In this document: one piece after another, positions 1 to 14,200 of the stretch
Layout: the number at the start of each line of letters is the position of its first letter
Position numbering within the stretch: the first letter of the stretch is position 1
Source: Apostichopus japonicus
Taxonomy: Eukaryota; Echinodermata; Holothuroidea; Aspidochirotida; Stichopodidae
Reading direction: 5' to 3'
NCBI RefSeq assembly: GCF_037975245.1
Contig: NC_092573.1
Span: 20,414,265-20,478,264 of the forward strand
DNA: 64,000 bases
Notes under the pieces: model-generated
Databases searched by the model: none
Seen by the model: only the letters and a program-made list of their open reading frames with translations
What the model was told of the DNA's origin: nothing
Made by a program: the position numbers and the translations under genes

Positions 1-825
1 AACCCCGTGGCCCGCCATATCCTGCTAACTTTCATCTCACTGCATTTTGTTTTGTCCAATTTATCATATTTGTTTGTTTGACGAACAATGGTCCAATCAA
101 ATCTTCCGTCCATCTATCTATATTGGAAACGTTTCAGTTTAGCCTTTGAAGACGATCATATCTAAGGATCAAATCCGCAGGAACGTTCATGACTTTTATG
201 TACAGACTGTAACAGCTCCAGTTTAGCTCAACGGTAAAACAATGCTAACTTGTGTAATTAAATTAACTGACTGCCCCCCCCTTCTCCACCCCGCCTCTCC
301 CACCCCGTCACAATAGCCAAATCTGTCCCAGGCATTACTGTGCGCAATGAATGTATAGATATTTCATTTCATAGTATGCCATGTATAGTTGTCAATGAGA
401 TCATCTATACTCATAATAAAGTATAACTGTATAAAAGGACAGTGAACAATAACTTCAGATATGGTTTCAATATCATAACTGCAGTCAATGTTTAACAAAG
501 TTTGTTTCTTTATCAGGTATAGTTAAAAGTCGATAGCACCTTAATTACGTAAGTTTAATGGCAATTAAGTAAACACTTATATAGATAAATGCTTACAACA
601 CCTTGCGAAAATAAGTTTCACCTTAGTTTTGTTTGTCAGACAAAACGAAAAGAAGAAAAAATGTTTCCTGTTTCATATATTTGTCATTAACTGTATAATC
701 TCATAGAAAAGGAGGTCAATAATCAAAATAATTTTTCAACAGTTGTTCAATGCAAACAGGATTAACCAGACCAAACTTTCTCGTTGGGTGGAGGTGAGGG
801 GATATAGGGGAGCAGGGAAAATTAA
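1..825. other. DUOXA 3' side, no exon found
   Basis: AT-rich non-coding sequence with short C-runs near 275 and 291. The missing DUOXA terminal exon(s) could lie here or further left; I see no convincing phase-0 acceptor plus ORF. Confidence 0.4.
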
Positions 826-1510
826 ACTAGAGCACCAATGGTGCAGAAGCTCATACCTTTTCGAGCTTAAAAATGTAGGGCCCACAAAACTTTATGGCCC
901 ACCAAATTTCAGGCCATTTTTCAGATTCCACCAATTTTGGGCCCATGAGGGATAACCCCCCCCCCCCCCTCCATTGGCAGAATCCTGGCCACACCACTGG
1001 CTATAATTCCTATTTTCCCCCTTTAAATCATATTTTACCCAATCTCTCAAACAATACCACTGACCTACCCTATTAAACTTTCTCCCCTCTACCTGAGCAG
1101 ACCTGAAGCACTCCTTGCCAAAATTTTGGCTGGCTGCCCACATACCTCAGGCTCAAAGACTTCTAAGAATCGGCAAGTGCTGATTGGCTATAGGGCTCTC
1201 ATGCTTACAGTTCAACAGTTAATAACAACTCCCAGTCCTGCTTTAATTCCACTAACAGCCTCTGCAGAGCTTAACCACAAATGTAAACAAACACTGCAGA
1301 GACTGGGAGACAAATTAAAGGAGCTTCTTTGGCAAAAGGTGAAGGCTCAGATTTTTTTAAACAATGGGGATTAAATATAATTAATTAACTTTTGCCCCAA
1401 AATTATTAGGCATCACCTTATTCATACACAATCCAACAATCATCAGTTCAACTTTGAATATGATCCATCAAAATCTTGAGGAGATTGAGATATTTGAAAA
1501 TATTACAAAG
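826..1510 (+). repeat. Dispersed repeat R1, copy 1
   Basis: It runs from the segment with agcaccaatggtgcagaagc to the segment with gagatatttgaaaatatt, and matches 48539-49260 in the opposite orientation over about 700 bp. No intact coding sequence is seen. It is probably part of a transposable element. Confidence 0.85.
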
Positions 1511-2001
1511 AATGACCCCCGATGACCCCCTAAATGACATTTGACCTCAATTTTCCGAACACCCCTCGTAACTCTCATCCCGAGGAACGTTGTTACCAAG
1601 TTTCATTATAACTGGCCATACACTGTACGAACAGGAGCAATTTGAAAATATAGGGCCGCGGCCCGGGCCACAAAAGACCCCTAGTTGATCTTTGATCTCA
1701 AATTCATGAACAACCTGAAGGTAAAACTTCCATAGTACTATCGTGACAAACCCTCAACATTGTACCATGGAATCTGTAGGAGAAGAAGCATTTTGCGTAT
1801 TTCCACAAAATGGCCCATTACGGCCCACAGGTCACCTTTGACCCCAAATTTCGGACCATCTCTGATGGCCCTATACCCAATGGTCCTTGTGTCCAAGTTT
1901 CATGAAATTCCATCAAACACTGTGCGAGTGGGAGCAGTTTTACCAATTGTTGACAGATAGAGTGATAGAATGATAGAGTGATAGACGCCGCACTGTAACA
2001 A
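1511..2001 (+). repeat. Dispersed-repeat-like stretch ending in GATAGA runs
   Basis: The stretch has recurring tttgacct/ccaagtttcat phrases and a terminal (gatagagt)n array at 1957-1986, as in the 3' tails of invertebrate retroelements. It directly follows copy 1 of R1 but is not shared with copy 2. Confidence 0.5.
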
Positions 2002-2031
2002 TAGCTCACACCAGCATGCTGGTATGAGCTA
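2002..2031. repeat. 30-bp near-perfect palindrome next to DUOXA exon 7 donor
   Basis: tagctcacaccagcat pairs with its downstream arm with a single mismatch. In DUOXA pre-mRNA it would form a hairpin 17-46 nt after the exon 7 5' splice site. It may equally be the end of a mobile element. Confidence 0.75.
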
Positions 2032-2047
2032 AAAAATGAAGACATAC

Positions 2048-2208
2048 CGAGCTGGTCAGTCCGTTCGATGCCTTGTCTGTCCGTTCGTCGTACACAAAAG
2101 TGTCCTCAAAGTCTTGAAGTGGATCGACTCCGAAGAATGACGCAATCTCAAGTGGGTAGTTGAAATCCATGAAAAGAATCACAACGCCACATATGAACGA
2201 AATCAGGC
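2048..2208 (-). CDS. DUOXA: DUOXA coding exon 7, last one recovered
   Basis: It encodes residues 271-324: a final span (LISFICGVVILFMDF) and a hydrophilic, acidic cytosolic tail ending NGLTSS. CTTTAG acceptor; GTATGT donor in phase 0, so the frame continues into an unidentified exon further left. Confidence 0.88.
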
Positions 2209-5200
2209 CTAAAGAGAATCAAGTCATTGGGCAAAGGTTGTCAATTATTGCTACCAACATTTTAAGATGCTAAAACTAAAAAAAATCTGATTTTGAAACA
2301 AGGTATTTTTCTGTCTGTTTGAGTTCTTTCCAATTATATTAAGGCAATTGAACAAATATTAAATTCTGAAAACCAAATCTGACAGGATAGACAAATTCTT
2401 TGAAAGTTATAGTTGTAAATTGTTTTTGAAAGTATATATGATTTGAAAATGCCAGACATTTCGTGCTTAGACTTAGGGTTATACTGAGGACCCTAAAAGG
2501 CTTCCGTAGTATACGTATAGCATAAATAACTACAGAAAAAAATTAAACTGAACTTAAAATGTATGGTGAACTATAATATAATAGACGTCGGCAAATGGTA
2601 TAAATAGGGAAAAACTCCACATTTTTTTGTTCCCCTCTTTTCATTAGGTTATCGCTTTGAATGTCAGCGGGAGTGCTAGGGTGTGACGGGAGGCTCCGAA
2701 TGGGGGATGTAGAGGTGTAATGCTGATATAAATTTTAATTTTAATTGGGGCAGACCTAAAAATTGATCTTTCAAAAGTTTCCTTTGGTTCAATCTGATTA
2801 CTAGCTTTTTTTATTTTATTAAATTTTTATTTTTCTTTCTTTTTAATAAATATATTTACGATCGTGCTTATATGCGTGAGGCTGAAACCAACCATTTTTG
2901 TCTCATCACTGACACTAGTGGTAACGTCACAGACTTATTTCCCCCCTACACTGCCAGCCAACTCCACCACCAGCTATAATCGCTATATCAAAATGTTTGG
3001 TTTCAAAGGTTTGTATATAGCCCTTTCCGCGTTCCAAAATCTTAACACCGATCAACCACCCTCCCCCTCGCCCGCCCCCCCCCCCCCCCACAGCTACACT
3101 CCGTCCCCTCTTTTCTTGCAGATTTTCTCACCTGCACTCATGCACAAGAAGAAAGTCGGACCCTTGTGAAAGTGTAGCATATGTTCGGCCGAAAACGGTA
3201 TAACCATAGGCTGGAAGCCGTAGCGGATTCCTGCATACAGAATGTTAGCGGTCAGCAAACTCCCGCCGGTCAACATGAGGAAATATGCGCCATTTCGAAT
3301 CACCATGAAGAAAAGAATATTGGCTAGCAACCACAAAGGAAAAGCAGTCCTGGTGTGACAGAAAATTAGAAAAGAAATTCATAACATAGTGTATAATGAA
3401 TTCAATATTGGACAACATAGATGTTTTCTTATTGCAACAAGTCAACACAATCAACAATTATAGACATAACATCACAAATAACAAAAAACAAAAGGACAGA
3501 CACCAATTAGTGTCCTGGTTAATGATGTATAAAAAACGCCCCGACAGAAGGCTGGTACTGTATAGCTAAAGAAACCTTACAATTTAATAATATCCCATAC
3601 CATGGTTTCACTTTTGTTGGATTGTTTCCACACATTGTTTCCACACACATGTTTGTTTCCACACACATGGTTCCACTATTGTTTATTCAGAGCAATAAAC
3701 TTTTGTTTTCACGACATGATTTTAAAATATTCACAAATGCGTTGTAACTTGGTTTACTATATCCTTCCATTCACAGTTATGAATAAAGTATTTTTTGCAC
3801 GGAGAATCACAAAATTATAATCTGAAACATCAGGATCCCGAAAAGCCCCCAAAATAGAGATGCAAAAGTCAGTCCCACTGTTTGTATATATCTGGAATGT
3901 TATTGCAAAAATGCCCAATGCAAGCAGCTCGGATATTTCTCAATTGATTTGTATGCCCAGATTGCAGCTGGCAAATTTTTGAGGATCTTAATAGCTCTTT
4001 TTCAAGTGAGCTTATACATGCCTTAAAATTCAAATTTGCATAATCACCCTATATACAATAATCTCAGTATCCATAACTTTGATTCGCTTGGTATCCCCGT
4101 CACTCTTGAAAAGAAGACTCAAACTTTTCCCGCACACAATATACGAGAGAGGAGTCAGCGGGTATCCTTGACGGACGCCGCAACCCAAATTTAAAAAAAA
4201 AGAAATTAGAAGTGTGTCCATAATCAACAACACAAGAAGAGATTTAAATCTGGGACCGAACTTCAAAAAATCGAAGTGTTTTCAAAATAAGAGACCATTT
4301 CAAGACTATAGAATACTTTATGAAAATCAATTAAAAACATAAAGGCCAGGGATGTTCTTCAAGTTATTCACATAGTCGATTACATCCAATACAAGGAGAA
4401 TGTTCTCACCATATATAACGACTTGGAAGGAAACCAGTTCGGTCGATATGAATGATGTTAGGCAAGACCCTTTTGATACAATTTGCAATGCATTTGGTAT
4501 GAGAATCTTGTAGTCAGTGGTTTAATAAGGAAATAGGTCTCCAGTTTTTTGTTGTTGAAAATGATAGGTCCTTATTTGCTTTGGGAATAAGATCAAGGAT
4601 CCCCCTTCTTTGATCATAGGTAATAGTTTGCCATGACGAAAGTAATAATTACAACTTAGTTTATTTGCCTTGTTATACAAAATAAACTTTTCATGGAGAG
4701 ATGTTTGATTGGAAAGCCACTCTGTCTTTCATTTTTTATTACAGTACTAGTCGAATGTACGGTAAAGGTAAATACCAGCATGGTGTTGCACTTTAAACTT
4801 TTGAAATGCTGAAAGCGTTTCAAGTATATATATGAATCAGTGGAATTTGGCCCGACATCAAAACAAGCTAAGACAAGTACGTAACGATTTCTGAGTCAAA
4901 CATAAAAAAAGTACTGTGAGTCGAACATAACAACAAATACTGCTATATAGACAAATATAATTCCAAATACGGTTAAAAATTGTGGGGTTAGATTAGTCGA
5001 CACATTATAAGTTTTTTTTTTGCATACCGTTCATATTTATACAGCCGATAATAAACCACAAAGAAGTCATTTTCAATGGTTTTCACAAGTGTATTTATTA
5101 CGAGAATCATCCAAAATATTGCAATGTCATTGCAAAATGAAAAATGGAATCCAGGTTGGGTATCAGTGCTTTACAAGACACTAATATATTTTGCAGGTTC

Positions 5201-8200
5201 TGTGACACATGGGGAAATTCGATGATTCTTAGAGGAGACAGTTTATAGTTGATGAAATGAAGATAAAATTCAAAAAAGTTGGACGTTTTTAACATCACGC
5301 TTACCAGACCATAATCCAAGCATAGAATCCAGCTAGACGATAAGAACGTCCCCACAATATATCTTCACCGTCCAGCGTAAAGTATTCCGATATCCAGAGT
5401 ATTGGCAAGGGGGCACCTCTCCACTGAGCAGCCCGAAACTCACGGTTAATTCGGCCAGCTGATTTTATGAGGGGAAAAAAAGGAAAGTATCACCTCAACG
5501 ATGACCGCCAACAACAATATTGTAACGGCCATGGCAACCATCGTCATGGGTCGTATCTATGGGAACATAAAAATGCCGGCCGATTAGAATCCCCCGCCCC
5601 CACCGCCCTTCTCCCCACCCTGATGAAAGGAGAAAATGAATGTTAATCATATATTAATACAATTGCTACCCAGTACTGAAGTAACAATCACTCCTCAACC
5701 ACACGGGCCCTTTCCTATATCTATACCCAAGAAATCCTTCATGTACATTTTTGTTTATATCTGGTAATCACCGTGTTTTGTATAATAATAACATCGTTGA
5801 ATGACTTGAGACGCGTATGGCAAGCCATGTGGGACAAACACTGCATAATATATCCGCGTATTAATTGGAATTTATACGCGTATTAATTGGAATATATACG
5901 CGTATATATTATTAGCCAATCATATGGCTTAAATATATCCGCGTATTAATTCGAATATATACACGTATTAATTCGAATATATACACGTATTAATTCGCAC
6001 ATATACACGTATTAATTCGAATATATACACGTATTAAATAAAATAAATATGGGGATTAAATCCAATATATGCACGGATTAATTAGAATATACACGAAAAC
6101 ACATTTCCGCTCTTGCTGTGTACATATACCAACGATAAATTTTTTGGCTGGCTCGCGAGATTGCTTCATAAAGTGAAACTTTACACATGTACAACACATA
6201 TATATTCGAATTAATACGCGTATATATTATGCGGTGTTTGTCCAACATGGCTTGCCATAGACGCGTGCCTAAATGTGCATGCATATGTAAAATGAAAATT
6301 ATGTCCATATGATAAGGTCATGCATTGGTACCTTAAGTCATTACATGAATAACGTCGACTATATATACCCCGAACCAAGTTTAACATTTTGTACACACGT
6401 CACCGAATCAAATGACCCTATTTTCCCTAACCTTATTCTTCTGAGACCTTCCTCCCCCCCAGGCCCCTCCTCCCCTTGGGGTCTAGGCCTACTGATCCCA
6501 TGTCACCCGTTAACATAGCACCCTTCCCCGGTCAATACATATAGGGGTGACACTTACAAAAACGTCCAAATCCGATACGTCCTTGGCCTCCGTAAAAATG
6601 GAACCTCTCGTTGTAGTCAATCTTCTCGTCAGGATAACCAATCTCATTGTAGTGCGCGGACTCCAATATATTGTCAGCAGCTGTGGGTAAAAGTATCAAA
6701 ATTAAAGATGAAAATGATATTTTTTATGACGCAAAATAAATTTCTGGGTTGTTTTTCCTCTTTTGTTGTGACTATACGGACAGTATAGTCACGTGACTTA
6801 TTGATGATAACATAATTATGTGATACCATATTTTTTGTTGTTGATTCGAGTTGACATTTGGAAATCAAATAAAATCCGTTTTTTACCTTTGAGGGTGATA
6901 TTGACGCTGTTTAGTCCTATTTTAACCCCAATATCAGCAATGATCTCTTTGTTGAAGAAGGTCTTGTATGGGGTCTTCACGTTATGAATTTCCGCGGATT
7001 CCCATTCCTGACCATATGCGGACACTGTATTATAAGAAGCAAAAAAAAAAGGGGGGGGGGATTATGAATTTTGTATCAACTTTTCAATATCGGTGATATG
7101 TTTGAGATGGCATCTTACAATCTGAAATTTTATATGTATATAGGGAAAACAATGAAGTAGATGGGAAATTAAACATACATTCTTTCTTCCAAAGTATCAA
7201 AGCCAAGGTGACTAAATTGAGGAAACGTTTAGACTCTAGTTGAATATGAAGCCTATCCATAGTGACTGTTCATAATGATAATGAACTTTATTACAAACTT
7301 CATGCATGAATTATAAATCAGACATTTATTTGAAGAAGAGAGAAGGAAACAAACACGTTATAGGCATATTCCAAAATTTCGCCACGTTCAATTATATTTT
7401 CAAGTGTTCACTCGGACTGCGTAGGCCTATACATCATATACCACTTCTACACCACTCATCGGAACAATAAAAATATACATATTCATATTCACATTCTTAT
7501 TTAGATGCATATTCATACTTCTAATTGTAAATGATTGAAAACCTCGACCTTCACATCAGGGATTTGAACCCGTGCAGGTTTTTCAAGTTTGATTTTCGCG
7601 ATAAAAATAATGTAGATCAAATAATTCCGCTGTAATCTAGAATACATACCCACAAGCCACGTATATACTACGTACATACTCGATACATACACAATACATA
7701 CTCACAAGCCACGTTGAATGTACGTTGACATATTAATTATTAATACATTCAGAGATAAATATCACAACAATAATCCGTTGACTATATCCTTGACCGTGCA
7801 CGCTAAAGGTACACCAAGCTTGTTAAACTTGGGAGTTAAAGTTTTCTACACAATGAAACCTCTATATTGTGTTTATAATACCATTCGACGTCAAAATGAT
7901 ATAGAAACTGGAATGAAATATTCTCTCTTTATTTGTAGGTAATTGAAACAAAAATTGAAGTGTTTGTGTTTAGTGAGAGGAGGACTGTCCAGATGGTACC
8001 TGTTATCATGTAGGATTTTGTGCATGTCGGTGTGTATTGTGTGCGTGTGTGTGCGTGCGTTTGTTTTGCTATCTGACCGAGGACTTGAACAAAAGAATTT
8101 CAGGTCCTCGGTTGTGATTTCTAAAGAATCACCACGTCCTCGGAAGAAATATATTGTATGGGGTATTGTTAGGGTACGTGGATTTGAACAATGGGAAAAT

Positions 8201-11200
8201 ACAATGTGGTCCTCGGTTGGAATGTAATACAAACATGTGTGAGCGTGTGTGTGAGAGTACGGCTGCAAGGTATAGACATATGTACTATGACTGTTTGAAA
8301 TGTATAAACAATGTCAAGGAATGACGTCAATATTCATACACCAATATCATATCGTGTCATATTCCCCATCTGATATAGCTTTCATAATTCATCAGTTTTT
8401 AACTCCCTAAATAAGCCAGAAAGTCAAATAATCGTCTCCGATGCTCAGATTTCAACACAACATTTTGCTGCTACCTTTTTAGGAGTTTGCCCAGCATTCC
8501 TCAATGTCTGGGAATTATTTAAGTATTTCACACCCTCCAAGAAAGTATTTTTGGACAATTTTTGGAAGACTTAACTTGTGGGGGGGGGGGGTTTAAGGGG
8601 GGGAGGCCATACTCATGACAATTAACACATATACACAATGAGACGTTCTGTTTATCTTAAAATTCAATCGTTACCGTTTGGAAATCCGTCACAGTAAAAA
8701 TATAAAGGTTTTATTGCGATGAACTTGTACAATCTTAGATACTTATAGTTCATAGCTTCGCATTCACAATGTATTTTGTGTCAAACTTTGGTAGTCCAAA
8801 AGCAGCAAGGGAATTCATAGAGGTACAAGTTACGCAAGGCAAATATCACTTCGTTTTAGTATAAAATGGCTGGTGACCTCTTTTGTTTGTCATTCAATTA
8901 AGACTGACCTTTGAAACAAAAGCGAGGTATATTTTCATAGATTGGATGAATTCATACCATTGACAGCTAAATTTCAATAGTTTGCTGAACTTTTATGCAA
9001 TATAAACCGTTGCCCAATATTTTACGTGTTATAGAGCCTCCCGTGCACGTGACCAGTCGTTATCACGAACCAGGTTGTGAAACAGGACTTGCTTGTATTG
9101 AGAAATATGTATTGAGATATAATAATAATAATAATAAATGAGACTTATATAGCGCCAAATCAGTAAACAAAAGTTACTGCTCAAAGCGCTTTACAAAGAA
9201 AGTAAATTAATTTACAAAAGAACAAGTGAAAAAATGGGTCTTAAGTAGACTTTTGAAAGTAGAAAGTTTATAGCATGTTCGAATGTGATCTGGTAACTTG
9301 TTCCAGAGATAAGACCCTGCCAGAGTATTGGAAGCTTCTGTAACCATAGTTCTTCAATCGTGGTTTTGGAACAGTTAAAAACATAACATGTTATGTTGCA
9401 ATTTTACTTCACATTGAGAAGCAGATGGCGTTCTGTTGTTTACTAGCTCTAGGCCAGGGAGAAGGAGCCGGAAGGGGGGGGGGGCACTGGGGGCATGTCC
9501 CCCTCCAATTTTTTTCCAAAATAGAAAATATGCCCTACTGGCAAATAAAATGTGCCCTTTTGATGAAGAACTGTCTTTTGGATATCTTAAGCCTTTGTTA
9601 ATTTTCAAATTTTATTATAATTATTTATATTAAGTCTGTAGTACATGCTATTCTGAAAATGGCATCCCATATCTTTTTGTAGCACGGTTAACAATACATA
9701 ATCTCAATAAATAGTCTTGATAGCATACTAACACATCATATATATTTCAAGTGATATGGCCGCTGTGTATCGGTTTATAGCATAACGAGTGGTGGTTGTG
9801 GAATGAGAAAGAGCCCCTCTAATGTTGTTCCCTTATTACCTCTTCATCTCGTCTAATTAATTAATTAATTAATTATGTTGAAAACATTTCGAAACCACTC
9901 CACTTTATTGTTCGCTCAACATCCAGACAACGATAATGTGAATGTTGTTTTAGGCTTTCTCTTGAAAGGACTTGAAAGAGCTTTCGTTTTCAATATAATT
10001 GCTTTTATGGGGGAGTATAACCGTATAATTTAGAAATCGATTTATTCTTAAGTCATTAAAATAGGCCTAATTATGTATCGCTCGTGTTAAAGGCCACGAA
10101 TACGAATGGGATTATGACAAACGAGAAACCTATCGACATATTAATACAATATATACGCCGGCTATGGGGGTACCGATGTTTCCACCAGTGGTTGGAAATC
10201 ATTTAAGTGGAGGGGTTGCATACACTTTCTCTGTTTTGTCACGTATAGGCCATTTGGTCGTATATTAATCTAGAGATCTCTATACAGGATATAGCGTATA
10301 GTAACTGGACTCCATATAGACCAGTATAGATTAGGGTGTAGCCATATATACTATAAAGCAGAGGGTCTGGATGCGAGTATATCAGTGGCGGTATAGGAAG
10401 CTTTTTCTATACTGTTAGGATATAGGGTTGGGATTAGATTCCTTAGTTTCTCTGTCTTTCAAACAGATACGCCTATTGCGCTTTCGTATCGGTCGTTTCA
10501 TATCTATCATGATGCTCTAATATGCTATAGTATGTCTTCAGAGATCCGATACCCACGGCAGGAAAAGTTTTGAATGTTTGTGATTTTGTGTTGGACTGTA
10601 TATTCATTCACCTGCCTCTACTATAACCTGCCTCTATCTGACTATAGCTTGTTGCGGAAAACGAGATCATTTATTTACACCTCAACTAGGCTTTCCCTTG
10701 TAGTCCTCATATTTCTTATCCCTAAGGAAATATTCATATGTTTATGTTTTGTCACACTATACCAAACGACCATATATCGGTTCATTATGAGCATCAAATT
10801 ACCATCATTTCTGATATGTCGGAAGTTGGCAAGCTGTATATAGGTTCCCGCTTTTTTTCAGCGTTCACGGTAGTAGTAGTGTGTCTTTGTCTGGGTGAAA
10901 GGCACATTCAACAAGTTATTAATATATGTCATTGTTTTATGTGATGTTTTCAGCGTTCACCCCTATGGTGACCTTTGACACGGTCACTGTAGTAGTAGTG
11001 TGTCTTTGTCTGGGTGAAAGGCACATTCAACAAGTTATTCATATTTCATTGTTTAATGTGATGTTTTCAGCGTTCACCCCTATGGTGACCTTTGACACGG
11101 TCACTGCAGAAGTGTGTCTTTTTTCTGGGTGAAAGGCACATTAAACACGTTATTCATATTTCATTGTTTCCTGCGATGTTTTCAGAGTTAACCCCTATGG

Positions 11201-14200
11201 TGACCTTTGACACTTTCACTGTTGTAGTGTGTCTTTGTCTGAGTGAAAGGCACATTCAACAAGTTATTCATATTTCATTGTTTTATGTGATGTTTTCAGG
11301 CTTATCTATTCTCTTACAACGTAGGTTTCTCACAAACATACATTCACTTCACTGGGTCTCGGAGATTCCACCACTTTCCTTGAAGGTAAAATACAACGCA
11401 AAGAGGACCATCATGCATGCACATGATACAGGGCGGTTTTCTATTCAGGGAGATATGGCAGCCTTATGTAATAAAGTTGGGGTATGTTCATAACGCCCAG
11501 TATATAGATTGTATTGGTGTATTGGTTCCGGTTCGAGTATTGAATGGAGCCTGGAAGGGTTTGCACTGTTGTATGACGTTTTCCTATTCTTAGTTTCTCT
11601 GCCTTCATAAAAATTTATATAAATTCCTCATTTCCAAAGGTTTTACATTATTGAAATGTATAATAGTATTTCAACCTCCCTCTATATGTTATCAGTGTTA
11701 TTGTTAACGTTACATCAAGGCCAGGAAGTTCCTCTTTCGCTTTACAATGATGTATTAAGGAACTCGTATATTGTTCTAAAGCGTACTTCATACAACTTTC
11801 CTCTTTCGGTTCTGACCATTTGAGATTGGTAAGGCCTGCCTATCTATGGTTCAAGCTGGCAGCGTATTTGTAGCAAAGTGCGAGGAAATGGAATGGAATT
11901 AAATGTAAATTTCAATCCAACGAGTTCAATCAGTTTTCGACAACAAATGTACAGCCCATTTAGATTCACTAAGATACGTTATAATTACCCCAATACAATT
12001 GGAAGATGAAGATGATTTTCTATGTAGGTTTGATATACCAGACAATTATTTCTATAAAACATCCATATCTTGGATCGAATATTGTTTTCCAACTTTTTTT
12101 TATAGTGACACAAGAATAAGCAATGTAACCTAACAATGAACTTTGATACCATCAAGCGATTCTTCTCTCGTCGAGAATCGTCGCAAATTGCCGATTGCCA
12201 GCTGGGAAAACGTTACATGTTGGGATTCCACTCATTGCATGCCACGTGAATTCAAATCTGGCAAACTTATTGATCCGGTTTAGTCATCATATAGTCGTGT
12301 GCGATATAGTATAGCGCCTTTGTACGAATAAGGACAAACTAACTTGTCGGTCAGTGTGCGCCGACTTTATGATTTACTCTTTGCATGTGTCTCTACCTGT
12401 TATTATTTGAATGCAATATATATATATATTTTATTTGAACGAAGCCGATGGTAATCACCAAACGATGGATGATTACAAAAATCTCCGATTATTTTAGGAC
12501 ATGGCATGGGGGGGGGGGGCTGAGGGGTGCATCTTTGTACAATACACAAAGAAGCTTACGTTACTGAATTATCGATAAAACAGAACGCAACGGAATAACA
12601 ACATACATGTTGCGCCTCCACTATGCAAAGTATCTTCTTAAATTAACTTTAAGTCAAATAATGTTGAAATTTTTGCAATTATTTTTCCCACTCCTCATGG
12701 GAAACGCGACATGCTATTTATATATAATATAAGATATATAGAAATTTAATGATATATGTCATTTTTTTCAAACCAAACAGGAGTGCACATGTATAAACAG
12801 ATAATCTTTTTTATCTAACTGTAGATTGGTCAGTTATCACATTTGACGAGTTAAATCAATCAGACTAACATAGAAACCACTCTTTACATCAACTAAACCA
12901 ATGACTAGATTGTAACATTCAAATAGAGGAGTCTTGTGCTGAAAAAAAGTTCAGGAAAAGGTCTCTGAAGAAAACAATTAGATTAGCCCAATGCAAAGAA
13001 GGGGGTTGGGAGGGGGTCCGTGGCCCACATAATATTCAGAGCAATAACTTTCATGCGGGCGTGGTACTGCCATGTAGACGGTAATTTCAACACCATTAAC
13101 CACTGGAATGACCCCTGCCCCCCCCACTCCCCCACCCTCCATTTCAATCCTGCCAATTTATGCATTCTGTATCCAGAAAGTCCACTAGAAACATGTTTTG
13201 GATGATTCAATGAGAGGCGGGGTGTATACATGTTGTCCCTTGCCATATAGCTAACATGCATGGATTACATGGTGAAAACAAGAGTGCTTTTGTTGTAACG
13301 AAACATGCAGGTAAGTAAAAGAGCGGCATCAAATTGAGTCAATACTTACACATGATGGCGACACCGAGGAAAATGCTGACGGTGATCCGAATGAAGGAGA
13401 AGAGACGCTATAAGGAAAAAGGAAAGGTATCATTTGGAAACATATATAATATTTAAACAAGTAAATCCATGTTTATATTAGGACAAAGTAACCACAAGGT
13501 CTTTTACTTTCTATTCATAGAGTTTATTTATAAACGGAAATCGGTTTACAATGTTTGTGACACTGTACGCTTATAAATCAGATAGTTTAATCCGGCTCTT
13601 CCCGCCTTCAAGAAACTTGGATGCACGGAATGTCTCAAATGACGATTGAATATGAAAAAAAGTCTGTTTACTTTTCGAAGCAAGGGTCAAGACTAAGCCT
13701 AAACCTACCACACTTTTTATAGGGAATGTACTAAGCCTAGCTTTCTCATGATCATTTAAGAATCTGTACACAAACTTGCTGCAATTGCCACTATATATGT
13801 TATGCTTTATTGTAAGTTCGAATGACAATATAACATTTATAATATATAAATAAAATAATAAATATATAATATGTATATATAATATAAAATGGTGCTTTAA
13901 TAAACAATTGTACCAAAAATATGCGAAATCTGGTGATTTTTTATATGAAAAACCCAGCTTGGTTAATTGGAAGATATATACTTAACGTGTGCAATGCTTA
14001 GAATATGCTTACTTCCGTATACGATGTCCCACTTTGATAACGTAAAGGTTATGAAGCATAGCAATGGATTAGGGTTATACTTCTATGAAAGAAGCAAAGG
14101 CTATCCGTGTTTATAGCACAATAACTTATGTAAATATTCATTCTGGCAAGAGAAAGTTGATCTTACTCCCTATGTGGTAGTTTATATAGTCGAGGCTAGT

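Larger units (their letters stand above)
5417..6557 (-). other. DUOXA intron 4
   Basis: An 1141-nt intron containing the foldback element at 5811-6266 and a short C-run near 5590-5615. Confidence 0.85.
7025..13349 (-). other. DUOXA intron 2
   Basis: A 6.3-kb intron: G-runs near 7052 and 8580, a LINE tail at 9118-9373, a G-rich repeat remnant around 9450-9560, and a 113-119-bp tandem repeat at 10856-11300. No other gene found. Confidence 0.85.

Noticed and set aside
5417-5423. Alternative acceptor (CTGCTCAG) for DUOXA exon 5 at 5424
   Set aside because: Gives the wrong phase with exon 4; the AG seven bases further in restores the frame.
7560-7585. tRNA B-box-like sequence (gggttcaaatccc) on the minus strand
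   Set aside because: No A box or cloverleaf could be found at the right distance upstream; chance match or a decayed SINE.
11092-11493. 133-codon ORF with repeated GERHI..HVIHISLF motif
   Set aside because: Overlaps the 113-119-bp minisatellite, whose period shifts frame; no homology recognised.
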